A stretch of 64,000 nt of DNA, taken from NCBI GenBank assembly GCA_021442155.1, contig CM038221.1, positions 80,120,494 to 80,184,493 on the forward strand. The letters are read 5' to 3'. Positions 13,651-26,939 of this stretch are shown here, piece after piece. This DNA is from Cymbidium sinense. Taxonomy: Eukaryota; Streptophyta; Magnoliopsida; Asparagales; Orchidaceae. How positions within the stretch are numbered: position 1 is the stretch's first letter; every line of letters starts with the position of its first letter. The notes under the pieces were generated by a model. That model worked only from the letters and a program-made list of their open reading frames with translations. It ran no database searches and was not told the origin of the DNA. Made by a program: the position numbers and the translations under genes.

Positions 13651-13829
13651 AAAACTTCATCATCTAATGCTCACCATGCCAAGAATTATATTTTCTCTTT
13701 GGAGGTGACAATCTAAACATCTTGTATATCAGAATCAATTACTATGATTATTTTGCTTTTGTTTTTTGAATTACTTGTACTTCATAGTAATCAATATAAT
13801 TTTCCTTATGATTAAAAAAAGATGTTTTA

Positions 13830-16160
13830 TGAGAGGATTTGGTGAAGGCTTCTTCAAAAATCTTAAATAGACTATTTAGGAGATCTCAAGGACAATGAGA
13901 CAAGGCGGTAAAAAGGACATTCTCGGCATGCTTCACCTATATTTTTCATCTCTTCTTCCATTTTTATCTATTGTAATCATGTTTATGTATCAAGCTTTCA
14001 TGTTTTTTGTTTTCTCCATAATGAACTAAACTCACCTTTCTAGGAGCTAGGTGTAGCCATCTTGTATTTGTGTTTCTTTTGGTTTTAATATAAGTTGCAT
14101 TTTTTTTCTTAAATATTATTTTAGGCATTATTGACTTTTGAATTAATTGACCATCATTTTTTATAGTTTAGGAGGTCTGTTTGGAATAGAGGTGGAAAAC
14201 AAACCTATCATGGATAAAATATCATAATGATGGATCATAGGTTAGAAATAATTGTACTAAAGCAGTGTAGTCCTTTTTGAGATCCAAAGTTCTATGACAA
14301 AATTAACTATTCATTAATTTATCACGAAGAGGTAGGTTGGATATACAAGAAAATTAAAGACCTTAGGCTTTTGGGAGAAAGTTAGAGGCCTCTTTGATTA
14401 AACTTTAGTGAAACTAACTCTGAATTTATTAAAAAAAATTAACTTCATAAATCAACATTAGTAAAGCCCAATCATTGGGTTTATTCATATTGAGATCACC
14501 CCAAAAATTATTGTTCTTATTAGTTTTCTAGACTTTTTAGAAAAGTTAACAATAGTTTGTAACACTTACTTCAACACACAATTTTAGTCTTCTAAATAAT
14601 AAAAAAATCAATTTAATTTTAGTACTTGGTGATCAATCCTCAAGAGAATGATACTTTACTCACACTTTAGTAATACATGTGACTGTGTATTCTTGCAAGT
14701 ATGATTTACCTCATACTAGATCACTTCCCAGGTTTGATCCTCTTTTAGAGGGAGAATTTCCCATGAGTTTGGCTCAAGTCATGCCAACTAAGGCTTAGCC
14801 AATCTTCTCTGCATGATTTAGTGGGAGAATAAAGGTTAACCTTATTATTTGATCACTTTTAAATCAATCCAACAGATGAGATTAAGTTAAACTATGCACT
14901 AGTCTAAGTATTTTAGAATACTTTATATTTTTTTTCTAGGCAATATTATAATTTAATTCATTTAAATACTTTGCCATCAATATTTATTAACATCAAGAAT
15001 CTATAAAAAAAAGTATCACCTTTTAAATATTCTTCCTATTATCATTAAAAAAAAATTTAATTTTAAATCATTCAAACCTTCAAGTCAATAGGTAAAAATT
15101 CCTTATTTCTTGAGAGATTTTAAACATTGCCTTAACAATTAATAGAAATTTGGCAACATTTTAATTTATCCGTCAAGTTATGATTTTTTAAATTATTTTT
15201 TTCTAAATTAAAAAAATTAAACTATAACTTTAAAACCATTAGAGAATGCTTCTAAAATAAATACACAATATTAAAAATATTTTTCATAATTTTGTAGTGT
15301 GTTTTATCCCACTAAAAAAATTAAAATAGAGAACTTAACTAATTTTTATAAAAATAATTAATTTAATAATATCAAAATTTTCTAAAAAATTTTACAATAA
15401 GTTCTTATTGATCAAATCTAGATTTTTATCTTTCTAAAATTTAATAAAATCAAATGTATTTTTAAAATTTTTATGAAGAAAATTTTATCTTGGTAAATTA
15501 CAATTTTTCCTTTGATGGGTTCATAGCCATATGAAGTTCCCTAGTGATATAATTTAGTATTTGCAAAATAACATGATTTATTGAGATTTAATTAATATAT
15601 GTTTTTATTTTTAATAATAAAACACTTTTATTTATTTAGTTATTAAAATGTGTATATTAAGTATATTTAAAGTAAAGAATTTTATTATGGTAAATTAATA
15701 ATAAATTGAACCTAGCATTACTATAATATCTTATTAATTTTAAATAATCACATATTTTCTAACCAATATTTCCAAAATAGTATTATTATTATTTAATTTT
15801 TATATAAATACTTCATTAAATTTTAAACTTCATATTACTATATTTCATAAGATTTATCAAAAGCAAAACATTTACTAAAACATTATGTACAACTACACTT
15901 CTTGATTAGACTCATGCATTTTATACATCACATTGTACTCTTATAGTAGTTCTAAACCTGATTTATTTGATTTTGACTTCACTCTTATTCATGAAATTGA
16001 TTAAATTAATAAACTCTATTTTCACATTAATATTTGTGCACACTAATTGGTTTCCTAGGTAGGTGAGTCAACTTGATGGAAACACATATTCTATGATCAT
16101 CCTACAATAAAACCTATGGTTTGGATTATTTTCTAAACTCTTTTAATACTTACATTATTA
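13830..16160. other. Unassigned AT-rich sequence
   Basis: About 2.3 kb with many homopolymer A and T runs, denser from 14.9 to 15.9 kb. Both strands are crowded with stops. I recognise no protein domain, LTR terminus, tandem repeat or RNA gene here. It could be decayed element-A interior or old host intergenic DNA. Confidence 0.3.
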
Positions 16161-16161
16161 G

Positions 16162-16163
<2 letters not shown>

Positions 16164-16211
<48 letters not shown>
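16164..16211. repeat. (TA)n microsatellite, about 24 units
   Basis: An uninterrupted TA dinucleotide run. It is self-complementary and likely to vary in length between individuals. Confidence 0.97.
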
Positions 16212-16213
<2 letters not shown>

Positions 16214-16614
16214 TCTCTTTTTCTTGAGTTAATTCCATAGCATGGTATTAAATTCCTTGCCAAGCTCTTATACTTGGTCAATTCTTTTGGCCATGTACTA
16301 TTACCAATACTAGTTTATTTCTCTTACCTAGTATTTTCCATATCTACTTAGTTATGCCCACTTGACTAAAAAACATTTCATGGGGGAAATAATACACATA
16401 GTGATTTAATACATTCATAGTATAGTCATACTACTATGATTAAAATAACTCCTTTTATGTGAACTATAATCTTCCTTTAGATTAAGTTCAAATTTTAGTT
16501 TTGCCAACATAATCTTTGGTCAAATTCTTACATGACCAAGTTATACTATTTTGATAAATTTATTTTGAACTTCAATCATGCATTATGCTTGACCATAATT
16601 GGGTTCTAAGTATA
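16212..16614. other. Unassigned sequence left of the inverted repeat
   Basis: About 400 bases with no recognisable coding or repeat structure. Several short CTTACTTGG/TACTTGGT-like phrases recur (16,270, 16,335, 16,620) but not at a fixed spacing. Confidence 0.25.
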
Positions 16615-17132
16615 CACTTATACTTGGTTCCATTCCTTATTTTATCAAGAATAAGGTTCTTCAGTATTACCTTACAATCTAGACATTTAGGACATTTTCT
16701 ACTTACCCAAAACCTACATATCCTCAAGTGTTCAATCCCTACTTGAATCAAAGTGATAGGCATTAGGCTAGTTGAGCTCTTTATATGGACATATAAGATG
16801 TGATCATAACTAAAAAAGTTTTATTACCAATGAACCATAACTTGATAATAATATTCAATTAATCATAATTAGGGTTCAACCTTGGTTATAGTAAGATAAT
16901 TTCTAACCTAATGTACTAACATTACATTTAATGCTTGAAAGTGCATTAATATGATAAAATTTGTTAAAACCATATACTATTAGATATAGGATTCAAGATT
17001 TCAAGTAGGGATTGAACACTTGAGGATATGTAGGCTTTGTGTAAGTAGAAAATGTCCTAAATGTCTAGATTGTAAGGTAATACTAAAGAACCATGTTCTT
17101 GATAAAATAAGGAATGGAACCAAGTATAAATG
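16615..17132. repeat. Inverted repeat, 133-bp arms with a 252-bp loop
   Basis: The left arm 16,615-16,747 and the right arm 17,000-17,132 are reverse complements with six mismatches by hand alignment and no gaps. Read outward from the loop, both arms hold the same open frame of about 43 codons containing CPKCLDCK. The right arm ends exactly where the integrase remnant begins. No TA or other target duplication is obvious at the ends. It could be a foldback element, a duplicated and inverted host fragment, or the product of template switching. Confidence 0.9.
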
Positions 17133-17602
17133 AGAATGACATGATAGATTATCAGAAGCTCTATGAGCTTATAGAACCACTTATCAGATGTCTATGCAAT
17201 CAATTCCATCTATTAGAAGTTGAATTACTACCATTGTGTATAGATGTCATAACAAAACTTAATGAACAACAAAATACTCAATTTTGGTTAGAGTAACTAG
17301 ATAATCTTAATGAACTTCAGTTGTAATCCTTATAAAGCTTTGAGCTATATCATGCTCAAATAATACGAGCACATGATAAACTTGTTAGCCCCAAGACTTT
17401 TATTGTTAGTGATCTAGTGTAAGTCTTGAAGAGACTAATTATGATGTGTTGATGATAAGATGGTAAATTTGAATGCATGTTGGAAGACCAATTTGTGGTT
17501 AAGAGAGCATATGAAGAAGTGGCATATGTTCTATTAGATAAGGATGACAGTCATTTATTACCTCCTATAAACGATCAATTTCTATAGAAATGCTATTGTT
17601 AA
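17133..17602 (+). pseudogene. Tat-type integrase, C-terminal part only
   Basis: Reading through frame changes, 17,133-17,175 gives HDRLSEAL, a stop, then AYRTTY (a TGA in place of the family Trp). PLCIDV follows at about 17,225, then ELYHAQIIRAHDKLVSPKTF and VSDLV (17,340-17,420). The close is LLPPINDQFL, a stop, then KCYC and the terminal stop at 17,600-17,602. This is the GPY/F-side tail of a Tat integrase; the usual ending PPINGxYLKxYYA is recognisable. The catalytic core is missing, replaced at its 5' side by the right arm of the inverted repeat. It may be the 3' half of element A, but that link is inference. Confidence 0.75.
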
Positions 17603-18040
17603 TTTCACAGCTTCCTTCTATATTTTTGTAAAATTCTATTGAAAGATTTAGGAGCCTTCTATATATATTGTATATCAATTTAAATTTTCATATGATAACA
17701 ATTTTGCTTTCTTAAGATTTTAATTTGAATAACATGATTGAGGGAATTCCTGATTACATACCACTTGTATAGTCACTTGAGCCCACTTAGAACACATTTA
17801 GTTGATTTCTTATATTATAAATAAATCTCATAATGAATTGATATTCTATAATAATATTGATTTGAGTTTATTGTCTTCTTCCCTTAGAAAGGTTGATATT
17901 CTACCTCTGGTCAACTATCTGATGGGATAGATACCTATTAGTAGAAAGATCCACCTCTTGTTTGTCCTACAGAGGACCACATAATTTTAGAAGAGTACCC
18001 ACCAGTGTACACAATTCTAAATATTTACTATAATTGAAAA
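17603..18040. other. Unassigned sequence after the integrase tail
   Basis: AT-rich and without a recognisable domain. The position suggests 3' untranslated sequence of the Tat element into which the RTE LINE was inserted. No tandem repeats are visible here, unlike behind the other integrases in this window. Confidence 0.3.
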
Positions 18041-18695
18041 ATGATTTGATGGAGATGTTATTTCTAGAAGGTTATGTCATTAAAATGAGTGAAAATTTTA
18101 GATATCTCTAGTCGATTATTCAAAATGATGGTGAAATAGATGGGGAAGTTATTAGCAGAATTCAAGTTGGATGGTTGAAGTGGAGGAATTCATCTAGCCA
18201 ATTATGTGATAGAATAGTATTGCTTAAACATAAGGAAAAATTTTATAATATGGTGGTATGACCTGCACTGATTTATGGCACAAAATGTTGGCAATAAAAG
18301 AGAACATACAATGAAGTTATGTGTTGCAGAAATAAGGATGCTCAAGTAGATGAGTGGCTTTACACTAAGATACATAATGTGAATAAATATATACATGAAA
18401 GGGTCATAGTAGCCCTTATGGTAGATAACATTAGAGAGACTCACTTTAAATGATTTGGTCACATAAAACATCGGCTATCTGATGAACTAGTTAGGAGAGT
18501 AAATGTATTAGATTTGACCTATATTAAGAAAATTGGAGGTAGACTTAAGAAGACTTGATTAAGTAGTATAAAATGATTTTACTTTGCTAGAATTATAAGA
18601 TAATTTTACATTAAATAGGACATAATGGAGAAGGATAATTCATACAGTAGACCTGACATAATGGGATAAAGGCTTACAGTTGTTGTCGTTGTTGT
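18040..18695 (+). mobile_element. RTE-type LINE, 3' end, 5'-truncated
   Basis: Translation gives ENFRYL, a stop, then SIIQNDGEIDGEVISRIQ. It continues with VGWLKWRNSSSQLCDRI, KHKEKFYNMVV and LIYGTKCWQ, then VIVALMVDNIRETHFK and FGHIKHRLSDELVRR. These are the ordered blocks of the C-terminal domain of plant RTE LINE ORF2. The DNA ends in GGGATAAAGGCTT and a TTG-rich tail at 18,672-18,695, the typical RTE microsatellite tail. Only about 0.65 kb remains, with endonuclease and RT missing, as in most RTE copies because of incomplete target-primed synthesis. Confidence 0.85.
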
Positions 18696-18920
18696 CATGT
18701 TGGAAGATGTTATGATATCTCAGGCAATATATGAGGTACTAGGCATACTTATTTAGGTAAAAGGGGACCTAGTTTTGAATCACAAGTAATAGGTGCCCTA
18801 TATTTTGGCATTATGTGTGTTATGTATCAGATTTTCCATGATCAATCTCTAACAAATTTGGAAACAATGTGCTCAAACCCATTAAAAACCTTATTAAGAT
18901 GGCTATGTGTGGAGAAAATT

Positions 18921-21900
18921 TATAACACCATGTAGATCTTGAAAATACTTATTTAAGTAATCAAATGCATCATTATGGGATAAAAATATTACCTTGAAAG
19001 ATAAATATATTATCTTATAATGGTTTCGATTACTTAATAAGGACTCCTAAGGCTGGTGTGTCTTTGATGTGCCATAAACTTTTCATTTAAACTATATGTA
19101 GAAGTAGAATAAGGTTTATTTTAGTGTAGGATTTGTAGTTACCTATAAGGGCAAACCTTTATAGTTAATTACGTATTAAAAGAAAGGAAATTCCTCATAA
19201 GAATACTCTCAATTAAGCAAATTGGCCTTTATCTCTTTAGATTTCAAATATTAACTTAAAAAGATTGTTAATTCAAAAATTCAAAGGGGAAGGCTTCAAG
19301 AAGGAAGAGTTCTTTTCTAAAGCCAATAGAGAATAAGTAAAAAAAATATTTTAGATACTGGTAAGCCCATTAAGCATTTCAAACTATCATATTGTTGGGT
19401 TTTATATTTTTGAAATTCAAGTTATTTAGATTCTGAGTTGATAGTTTATTAGAAATCTAAGACTTGGATTTTGACAGCAAGACTACAGAAATGACTAGGG
19501 GTTGAAAACTTCTTCCAATAGGATGCTTCAAAATCTAAGTCTAAAAGTGTTTCTAACATAAGTCAAAGAATCGAACTAATCTAATTTATAAGAATAATTG
19601 GTTCTATTTTCTCACTTGAAAAAATAGATCTATTCTTAACTCTTATAGACTTAATATTTGCTTTCAGGGTTGCTAACTAACACTACCAAATCATATTTAA
19701 AATCATGATTTTAGTCTTATGTATGCAAGATGGTTGGGTGATTATATTTATGAAATAAGATGAGAGCCTAAATTCACTCCTTAACCTTAAGATAATGACT
19801 AGCATATTATGCACTTAACTAATGCAACAATTTTTATTTTTTATGTATTTTGACTCATAATTTTTTTTAAGGCTATAGGTATGCAATTTCATGCCTACAA
19901 TAAGATGTAGTTAGAAAGATATCATGGGTTAAATCAATACAAGAAGACACTTCCCCAAGGGTGGTTATCCTCACAGGTTAGATGCACCTTTATCTGCAAT
20001 GGGTGAAGTGCCCAATTGGAATTACAAAGAAAATGCTAGCATGGTTCATAAAACTTAATTATTCATAGTTGCTTTTAGGTGTTTAAACCTAGGGCTTTAT
20101 TTATGGTGAAATTATAAATTTCATTTTATGTTTTAGTTTGATTAATTTAATGGGGTAAGAGAATTTAGCTTTCCTAATAGCCTAATATTTCTAGGCTTTT
20201 CACATAACATATAACAATCACTAAAAGAAATTTATAAAAACCATGCATTTTAATGATGTACCCTAAAATAAATCTAGTCAAATAAATTAAAAAATAGGAT
20301 AATATGGCTAGGTACCATTGTAGAACCCGAAAGAAAACAAAATGGGTAATCGAGCTCTACTCTTATACAACCCAACCTAGAACTAAAGTATTGATCTACG
20401 GGGGTCTTCATCCACAATCATCACCATCTTCAGGGATCTTCTCGAGCTCCACAGGAGACCACCAACTGGTAAAGTCAGCTCCTTTTGTTCCTAGATCCCA
20501 TAGATTCAAACATAATTCGAAGCTCAAATTATATTTAAAATCTTTAAAATAAAATTCTAAATCATAAAGAACAGATGTTAAAAAATACATACAATACACC
20601 AGCAATTTATATTTCAAACAAACTAGCTTACTAATGGTTGTTAAGCCCACCTATCCTATTGAGCTATGCTTAGGGACTTAAGCAAGACCTGCAAGTAAAT
20701 AGCATTATATTTTCTACAGGTAATACCTTTTAAGCATAACCCCTATAAAAATTAATGTTAGCCTAAAAAAGAATGCCCAAACATTCAGACTAGCGAGCAA
20801 ATAATTCCTACTCATTTAGTCTAAAATATTATACCACAAAATAAGAAAATAACATTTCATAACACGAAACATCACAAATTATCAACCGAACCTAAGTCTA
20901 GGATTGGTGACTTATCAATCTAGCATATGAAAAGAGGAGTTTGTGTGATATGATTACACGAGGCCCTTCTAGGTTCAAGTTTTAATTTGAGTTCAAAGTT
21001 TATTTTAATTTACTATTAGATGATTTTAAATTAAATGATTTATTTGATTTCAAATCCTTATTTCTAATTTGAGATTTTTTTATGTTAAGTTGAATTTAGG
21101 TTTTAAAGAATGAAGATCAAATATTTTCTTCTCTAGGTAGAACCTATTCTATTTAACATCATATTCCTAGTATAATTGAATTTTCACTCTGAGGTGAAAA
21201 TCCATTCTATGAGTCAAATTGAGGATCTATGTAATTCTGAATTTTGTTAAAAGATTTAATTGAGTTGGATTTAACTTAGTTAATGTTTAATTCTTTAGAT
21301 TTTATTAAATTGTATATTATTTATATTAATTAAATAATTTTTAATGTTGTGTTAATTTAATAATTCTATCTTTTCATTTAATTTTATTTAACTTAATTAG
21401 TGTATAATAATTTAATCATAGTTATATTTTTTTATTACAATTATTTTTTTTTTAAACTTTAACTAAGAGTTTAATCATTTGGTTCATTGAATCTAGTTAT
21501 TTGATTGATTTATATTTAATTATTATTTAATTTAATTAATCTTCTAAAATGATTTCAATTAATTTGATTTATTCAAATTTTATTTTGATTAGTTTATTTT
21601 AATGTTGTTTAAAATAAATAGTTATTGAATATGATTTCATGATTTAAATTTTATATTCAACTTTATATTTCTTTGATATGATTAAGATTTAATATAAAAT
21701 GATTATTCAATTTCACATATTTGAATTCAATTCATTTGATTAGCCTCATTTACTTATTTGAAATTCAATTTACATTTAATTTATGTGATTTTTTGTCAAA
21801 CTTAAGTATTTTAAGATGATTAATTTAGTTAATTTTATATCAAACTTCAAAGCATAATTTTAATTTAAACTTAATTTAAATATTTTTTATTTTATTATTT

Positions 21901-24900
21901 AAATAATTAATATTATTTGGATTTCATGAATTAGGGTCTTTATTGATTTAATTGTTTACTTTATTATTTAAGTTGATTTAAGGGGTGTTTTATGATTACA
22001 GATTTCTAATTTAATTGAATTTCTTAAAATGACATATTTTTTTATTAATACTTAACTAATCAGGCTTAGCATAAGAAACCTAAAGAGATAAATTACATAG
22101 GTCCCAATCCTAATCTAGGCCATCCTAAGCTTCTAGGTTATTTAGATTAAATGATTTGATTTATTATCTATGTGTAATTATTATCATCATTCACTTAATA
22201 TTAAATGGATCTAAGTATATTTTAATGTTAATAAATTTTTATTTGAATGTGAAATTTAGGGATTCATTAATCAAATTTTTTTAATTGATTATTTCATTTA
22301 TCATGGATTTATCAATTTAACAACTTAAGGTTCAATTAATTTCACTTATTTTTAATTATTCTTTAAATCTTAAATATGTAATTTTTAAGATTTCTTAACT
22401 TTAGAGGGCTAAGGACTTTTTCATAGATCCTCTGTTGTTATTAAATATGCTTTGAATTAGTTTCATTAACTTTTATAATTTTTGTAATTTTTTTGATTTA
22501 TTATTTGATTTAAATTGACCTAAAAGCTGAACATTTAATAACTTCTAATCCCAAAGTCATTTTGCTTTGAAATTTATATGGCAAGTGGGGTGCCTTGCTA
22601 ATTTCGTTTTCTAAAGTTTCATCTTGATTAGAGATATATTTTAAGGTAAATTCATATTTTAATGATTTTAAAAAAATCTAAATTAAGCCCAACACATTAG
22701 GAGCTAATTGTGGCTTTTAATTTTCTTTAACTCTTCTCTAAAGGATGAATCCAATGAGGGTTTATTTAGATTTTTTACATTTTTAGTTGATTTATTATGA
22801 TTTTTAAAGATCAAGCTAATTGATGACTTAATTAATTCGTTTAATTAACTAATTATGTCTTTTTTGAGCTAATGGGTTTCAGTAGGCTTTAATATTTTTC
22901 TTAAGTTCATTGATTTTTATTATGATGATTTATGTTAATTCCATAATTTTTTTATTTTATTTAATATTCTTGAATTATTATTAAAACATTTCATAAAATT
23001 AAGATTTGGAGATTAAAAAATTTATATCTTTTAATTCAATCACCAATAAATCCTCAATATTTTATATATGGTGTACTTTAACCTTAATTTAAACTCCTCG
23101 AAGTTTCAAATTGAGTAAATTAATATTTTATGTTTAATTTATATTTGATTATTTTTAATTAACCTCAAATTAACTCAAAATTACCCAATTAAATTTGGGG
23201 ATAGGTGTAATGGATTCATGCTACTGAGATGAATCCACAGAGCACTTAATTATAATTTTTGGTTGAGTATTTTGATTTTATGGATTTTTGAAGAGGATTG
23301 GGTGAAGCTTTAGGAGAACAATTGTGACTTGCCTCCCTCTATATTGAAGTGGATATCAACACCAATCACTGCTTGATGGAGTTTGGTGTGGAGAATGATT
23401 GGAGAAGATAGTGAGGGGGGAAATGGTTCATTTTTGTTTGGTTTCACTTGGTGAAGGTGATGGAATTAACATTAGCCCTCAAATTGGCTTCCTTTTTTTT
23501 GTATGGGAGGTCACTGGCCATGGGAATTGGGGTCCTATCTTGATAAGGGAAGTAGTGGGAAGGTCAAAGATGGGGTTTTAATCAAGTGAGGGAAGCAAGG
23601 AAGTAAGCATGGGTTATCTTTGTAGGGGATGGGGTGGATTGACCATGCTTGCTCTCCATGAGCTCCACCTTATCCCCCCTTTGCCACCTCAATTATCACA
23701 TGGCCTTCTGATTGCTTCCTCTTGCCTAAGTGAGCTATAAGTTGCACTTAGGTTAAATAAATCAAGGGATGAGGAAGGGATGAGATTATTTAGCTTCATG
23801 TATACATGTTGTAGAATTTTCTTCAATGGAATCTCTTTATGCTTTGGATCCACCTCATCACCTTCTTTTGGACTGGAAATTAGCTTCCAAGTCAAACCAA
23901 GTAGGCTATAGACTATATTTGGACTCATTTAAGTTTGGTTTATAGTTAAGCACCTTATGTTGTACCATTTAGATTTGGATTACTTTAAATTGGTTTGATT
24001 ACACCCAATTGAATTATTTGGATTTGGTTTTATACTTCAATCATTTCTAATTGTCTATCACAAGATTCATGGATCAATGGATTCATGTTTTATATGAATT
24101 GGTCAATATTAGGCTTAGTTTGACCCATTTGACTTAAATGGGTCAAAATGAGTTATTTAGTTTAACTGGCCATTTTAGGGTTGGATATTGATTCAATTAT
24201 ATGTAATTGACCATCTATAATATTAAGGAGAGATTAACTTTTAACCATTATTAATTATTTTAAGATCAAATTTGGTTCACTTTAACACATTTTTGAATTC
24301 AAATGGGTTAAGATGAATTAATTTAAATCAAAAAAAAAATTGACTTCAATTGAAATGACTTCAGATTTCAATTTTATTCAATTACGTGTTTGGAGTGATT
24401 TGAATCAACTAATTTTAATTAATTTGAAGTTGATTTTTATTTATACCCATTTTTACCCAAATTAAACTTAATGGGTTAGTATGATTGGTTGAATTATGCT
24501 TGGTTATGATTTCCAAATGATTTTGGATATTTTATTTGGATTATTTCTATTTAATTTTAGTTTAAGCCCACTAAAGTGCATTTGAGTCTATTTGGATTAA
24601 GTGGCCAAATCAACCCTATTAAATTCTTATTGATTTTAGCTTTTCTTAGATTTATGTTTAAACATGTTCATTTGATGGTTTTGATTATTTAGGATGACTC
24701 AATTTGGCTGAATTTAAGGAGTTGACTTTTTGACCTAGTGAGATCCACATAGGTCACTCTAGGTCAAATGACTTGTTTGACCATTCTAAACCTCACTTGA
24801 ATTTACTTTTGAGTTTATTTATATTTGTTCATTAATTTATGTTTTTTGTTTGATTTGTTTTAATTTATTTTGATTTTATTTGAATTTCATTAAACTTAGG

Positions 24901-25450
24901 TGATTTTAACCTTACATGGTCAATTAGGTCAAACATCCCAACTACCATAGTTTACGCTTAATTAAATTTTGAATTTAATTTAAATATATTTGATTTAAAA
25001 ATTAGTATTGAAATTTGTGGTTTGATTAGGTTTACCTAATTTAATTAGGTCACGTCAAGTCCTAGAAGTGTTCAATAAGATGGACAAGGTTTTCATTTTA
25101 GGGCATTGAGTTTGATTTTTGTTAGGTTTCTAGATTTATATTTGATTTATTCTATTATTTAATTTTGATTTATTTATACACCTAGTCACTAAGTATAGTG
25201 TCTTACATGCTAATTAGAAAGCTCCTAATATGAGGTTATGGATCCTAATGATGTTAACCTCCAAAATGAGGTCGACAAATGGACCCCCAACATGTGTGGT
25301 GGACTAACTAGAGTACACCATGCATATTGGTGTTAACCGAACTAGTCAACAAATCCTATGAAGAATACAAGCAACAATGCTTGCAAAGGTTTCAAATTTG
25401 GATTTGAATTCAATTTTGGTTTTTATTTTAAATTTTATTTTGAACATGAT
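18921..25450 (-). mobile_element. Long terminal repeat, copy B, with adjoining 3' sequence (minus-strand Tat element)
   Basis: Seen: the left end TATAACACCATGTAG aligns with the TGTGAYACCACATA terminus of copies A and C. From here to about 23,290 it is the inverted match of copy A. A block of about 0.7 kb present in A (1-740) and D is missing at about 23,295. From 23,400 onward it is a direct match of copy D; for example 25,190-25,350 matches 48,400-48,560. Read on the minus strand it follows the pol remnants at 26.9-29.3 kb, so it is the 3' LTR side of that element. The LTR/3'UTR boundary cannot be placed: a G-rich purine stretch on the minus strand at 23,672-23,683 is one candidate polypurine tract. 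No coding region is conserved. Confidence 0.7.
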
Positions 25451-26740
25451 TGTGAAATACAATCATGATCATGACTTAGGTTATCTTGATTTAGAAAGAT
25501 TCATTCTTAAAAAAAATCTAGATTTACTACTCTTTAAGAGAATATAGTTGCTATTAGGAGAAGACTCCTCAAGGAATCTAGTCCTGACATAGTTGTGATA
25601 GCTAGAAAAGATGTATCCAAGGGATTCATTCTTTTCCTAACTACAATAGAGTTTAGTTTTCATTAGTTTTCAATGGCTAACCTAAGAAGAAGACATGGGG
25701 ACTCATATCTTTCTAGGTGAGATTAGCCCAAGGGCATAGTTTAAATGACTAACCAACCTAATGAGAAGATCTATAGGAATACCCTAAAGTTTTCTTCTGA
25801 GGAAGATTGCCACTATGGCTACTCACTCTTGTCTAGGGGTGATAGATGGAGAGGATGTCATTATGGATATTTGTTCCTACCCAAACTACATACATTTTAA
25901 CTAGAGAATGTTGCCACTAAGATGGCTTACTCCTATCTAGTTAGATATTAGGAAAGGGGTATTTAATGAGTTAAATCCAACCTAAATTACTAGGCTAAGG
26001 AATGATGCCTTCAATGGCTTAGTTTTTAATCCTCAAATTTTGACTAATAGGAAGGGGTCCCATGGACTTAGTTCCTAACCTAAATATTCAATAGTAATGG
26101 AGCCTTTGAGAGGCTTATTTTCATTCCCAAGTTTCTTTTCTTTTGAACTAGAAAGTGGGTCTCAAGGACTTAAATCCTACTTTAATAAGATTCATCTAAA
26201 AGGGATCATGATGACTTAGTCCTATCTTTGTTTTCTAGAAAAGGATGCCTATTTAAGGACTTATTAGTATTTTTATAGCTACTAAGAAGGGCCCTTCAAT
26301 GGCTTAGTTCCTATATAAAATAGCTAAAGTGAGAAAATGGGTCTTTTTGACTTAAATCCTAATCCACAAATTTTTACTAGTAGGAAAGTGTATTGGTGAC
26401 TTAATCCTAACATAAATAGCTTATTTAATAGGAAGAGATCTTGATGACTTAATCCTATCCTTATTTTTTAGAAAGGATGTTCACTAAATGGCTTACTCTT
26501 ATCTTGTTATCTATTAAGAAGGGGTAATGGCTTAGTTCCAACTTAAATAGCTAAGGTGAGGAAAAGGGTCATTTTGGATTAAATCCTAATCTTCAAATTT
26601 TGACTAGTAGGAAGAGGTCTTAGTAACTTAATCCTATCCAAAATAGTCTATTGAAATGGGGACTTAAGTGGCTTAAATTCATTTCCAAAAAGTGGTCATA
26701 AAAGAATTACTATCTTGACTTCTTAAGGTCCCAGGCTTCG
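25450..26740 (-). repeat. Degenerate tandem repeats of about 50 bp in the 3' region of Tat element B
   Basis: The phrase (T/A)GACTTAATCCTA(A/T)CC recurs every 45-55 bases, for example at about 26,206, 26,259, 26,300, 26,350, 26,397, 26,447 and 26,500. It alternates with GAAGGGGTCTT and TTAAATAGCT phrases. The same array, with the same unit, occupies 48.7-50.05 kb next to LTR copy D. Known: Tat/Ogre 3' untranslated regions often contain such minisatellites. The unit is worn, so single copies differ at many places. Confidence 0.8.
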
Positions 26741-26939
26741 TAACTATATTTAGTTAAATGAGTGGTGATATAGTGTATCATTCACAAGAGCATATCATAT
26801 CACTCTTTGTAAAATTTGATGAACTTTTAACTTATCTTTTGGTAATCTACCACATTTAAGATATGTGATGAATGGCTTTAGCCAATCATCTTCTTCATTT
26901 ATTGTTAAAATCTGTTAATTTTCTTTGCTTAAATGCTTG

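Larger units (their letters stand above)
7860..13830 (+). mobile_element. L1-type LINE retrotransposon, decayed, with a ~0.9 kb interruption
   Basis: Seen: pieces of all domains of a plant L1 in the right order on one strand: ORF1 with a DUF4283-like region (7.95-8.9 kb), endonuclease (9.1-9.9 kb), reverse transcriptase (10.3-11.1 and 12.05-12.5 kb) and a terminal RNase H of the RVT_3 kind (13.0-13.65 kb). Every domain is broken by frameshifts and stops. Total LINE sequence without the insert is about 5 kb, close to full length. The 3' end is put near the short A-run at 13,810-13,820. Known: plant L1s commonly carry the RVT_3 RNase H. The 5' end is uncertain by about 100 bases. Confidence 0.8.

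Noticed and set aside
16572..16763. Possible zinc-finger protein (CPKCLDCK) in the inverted-repeat arm
   Set aside because: Only three cysteines in 8 residues, no further ligands, and the frame is as short as the arm; kept as a repeat, not as a gene.
18202..18471. Minus-strand ORF of 89 codons with hydrophobic stretches
   Set aside because: Shadow of the plus-strand RTE LINE, whose blocks are clear in the other direction.
23399..23928. Open frames on both strands in slightly GC-richer sequence, considered as a host exon
   Set aside because: The region aligns with LTR copy D at 46.98-47.35 kb without keeping either frame.
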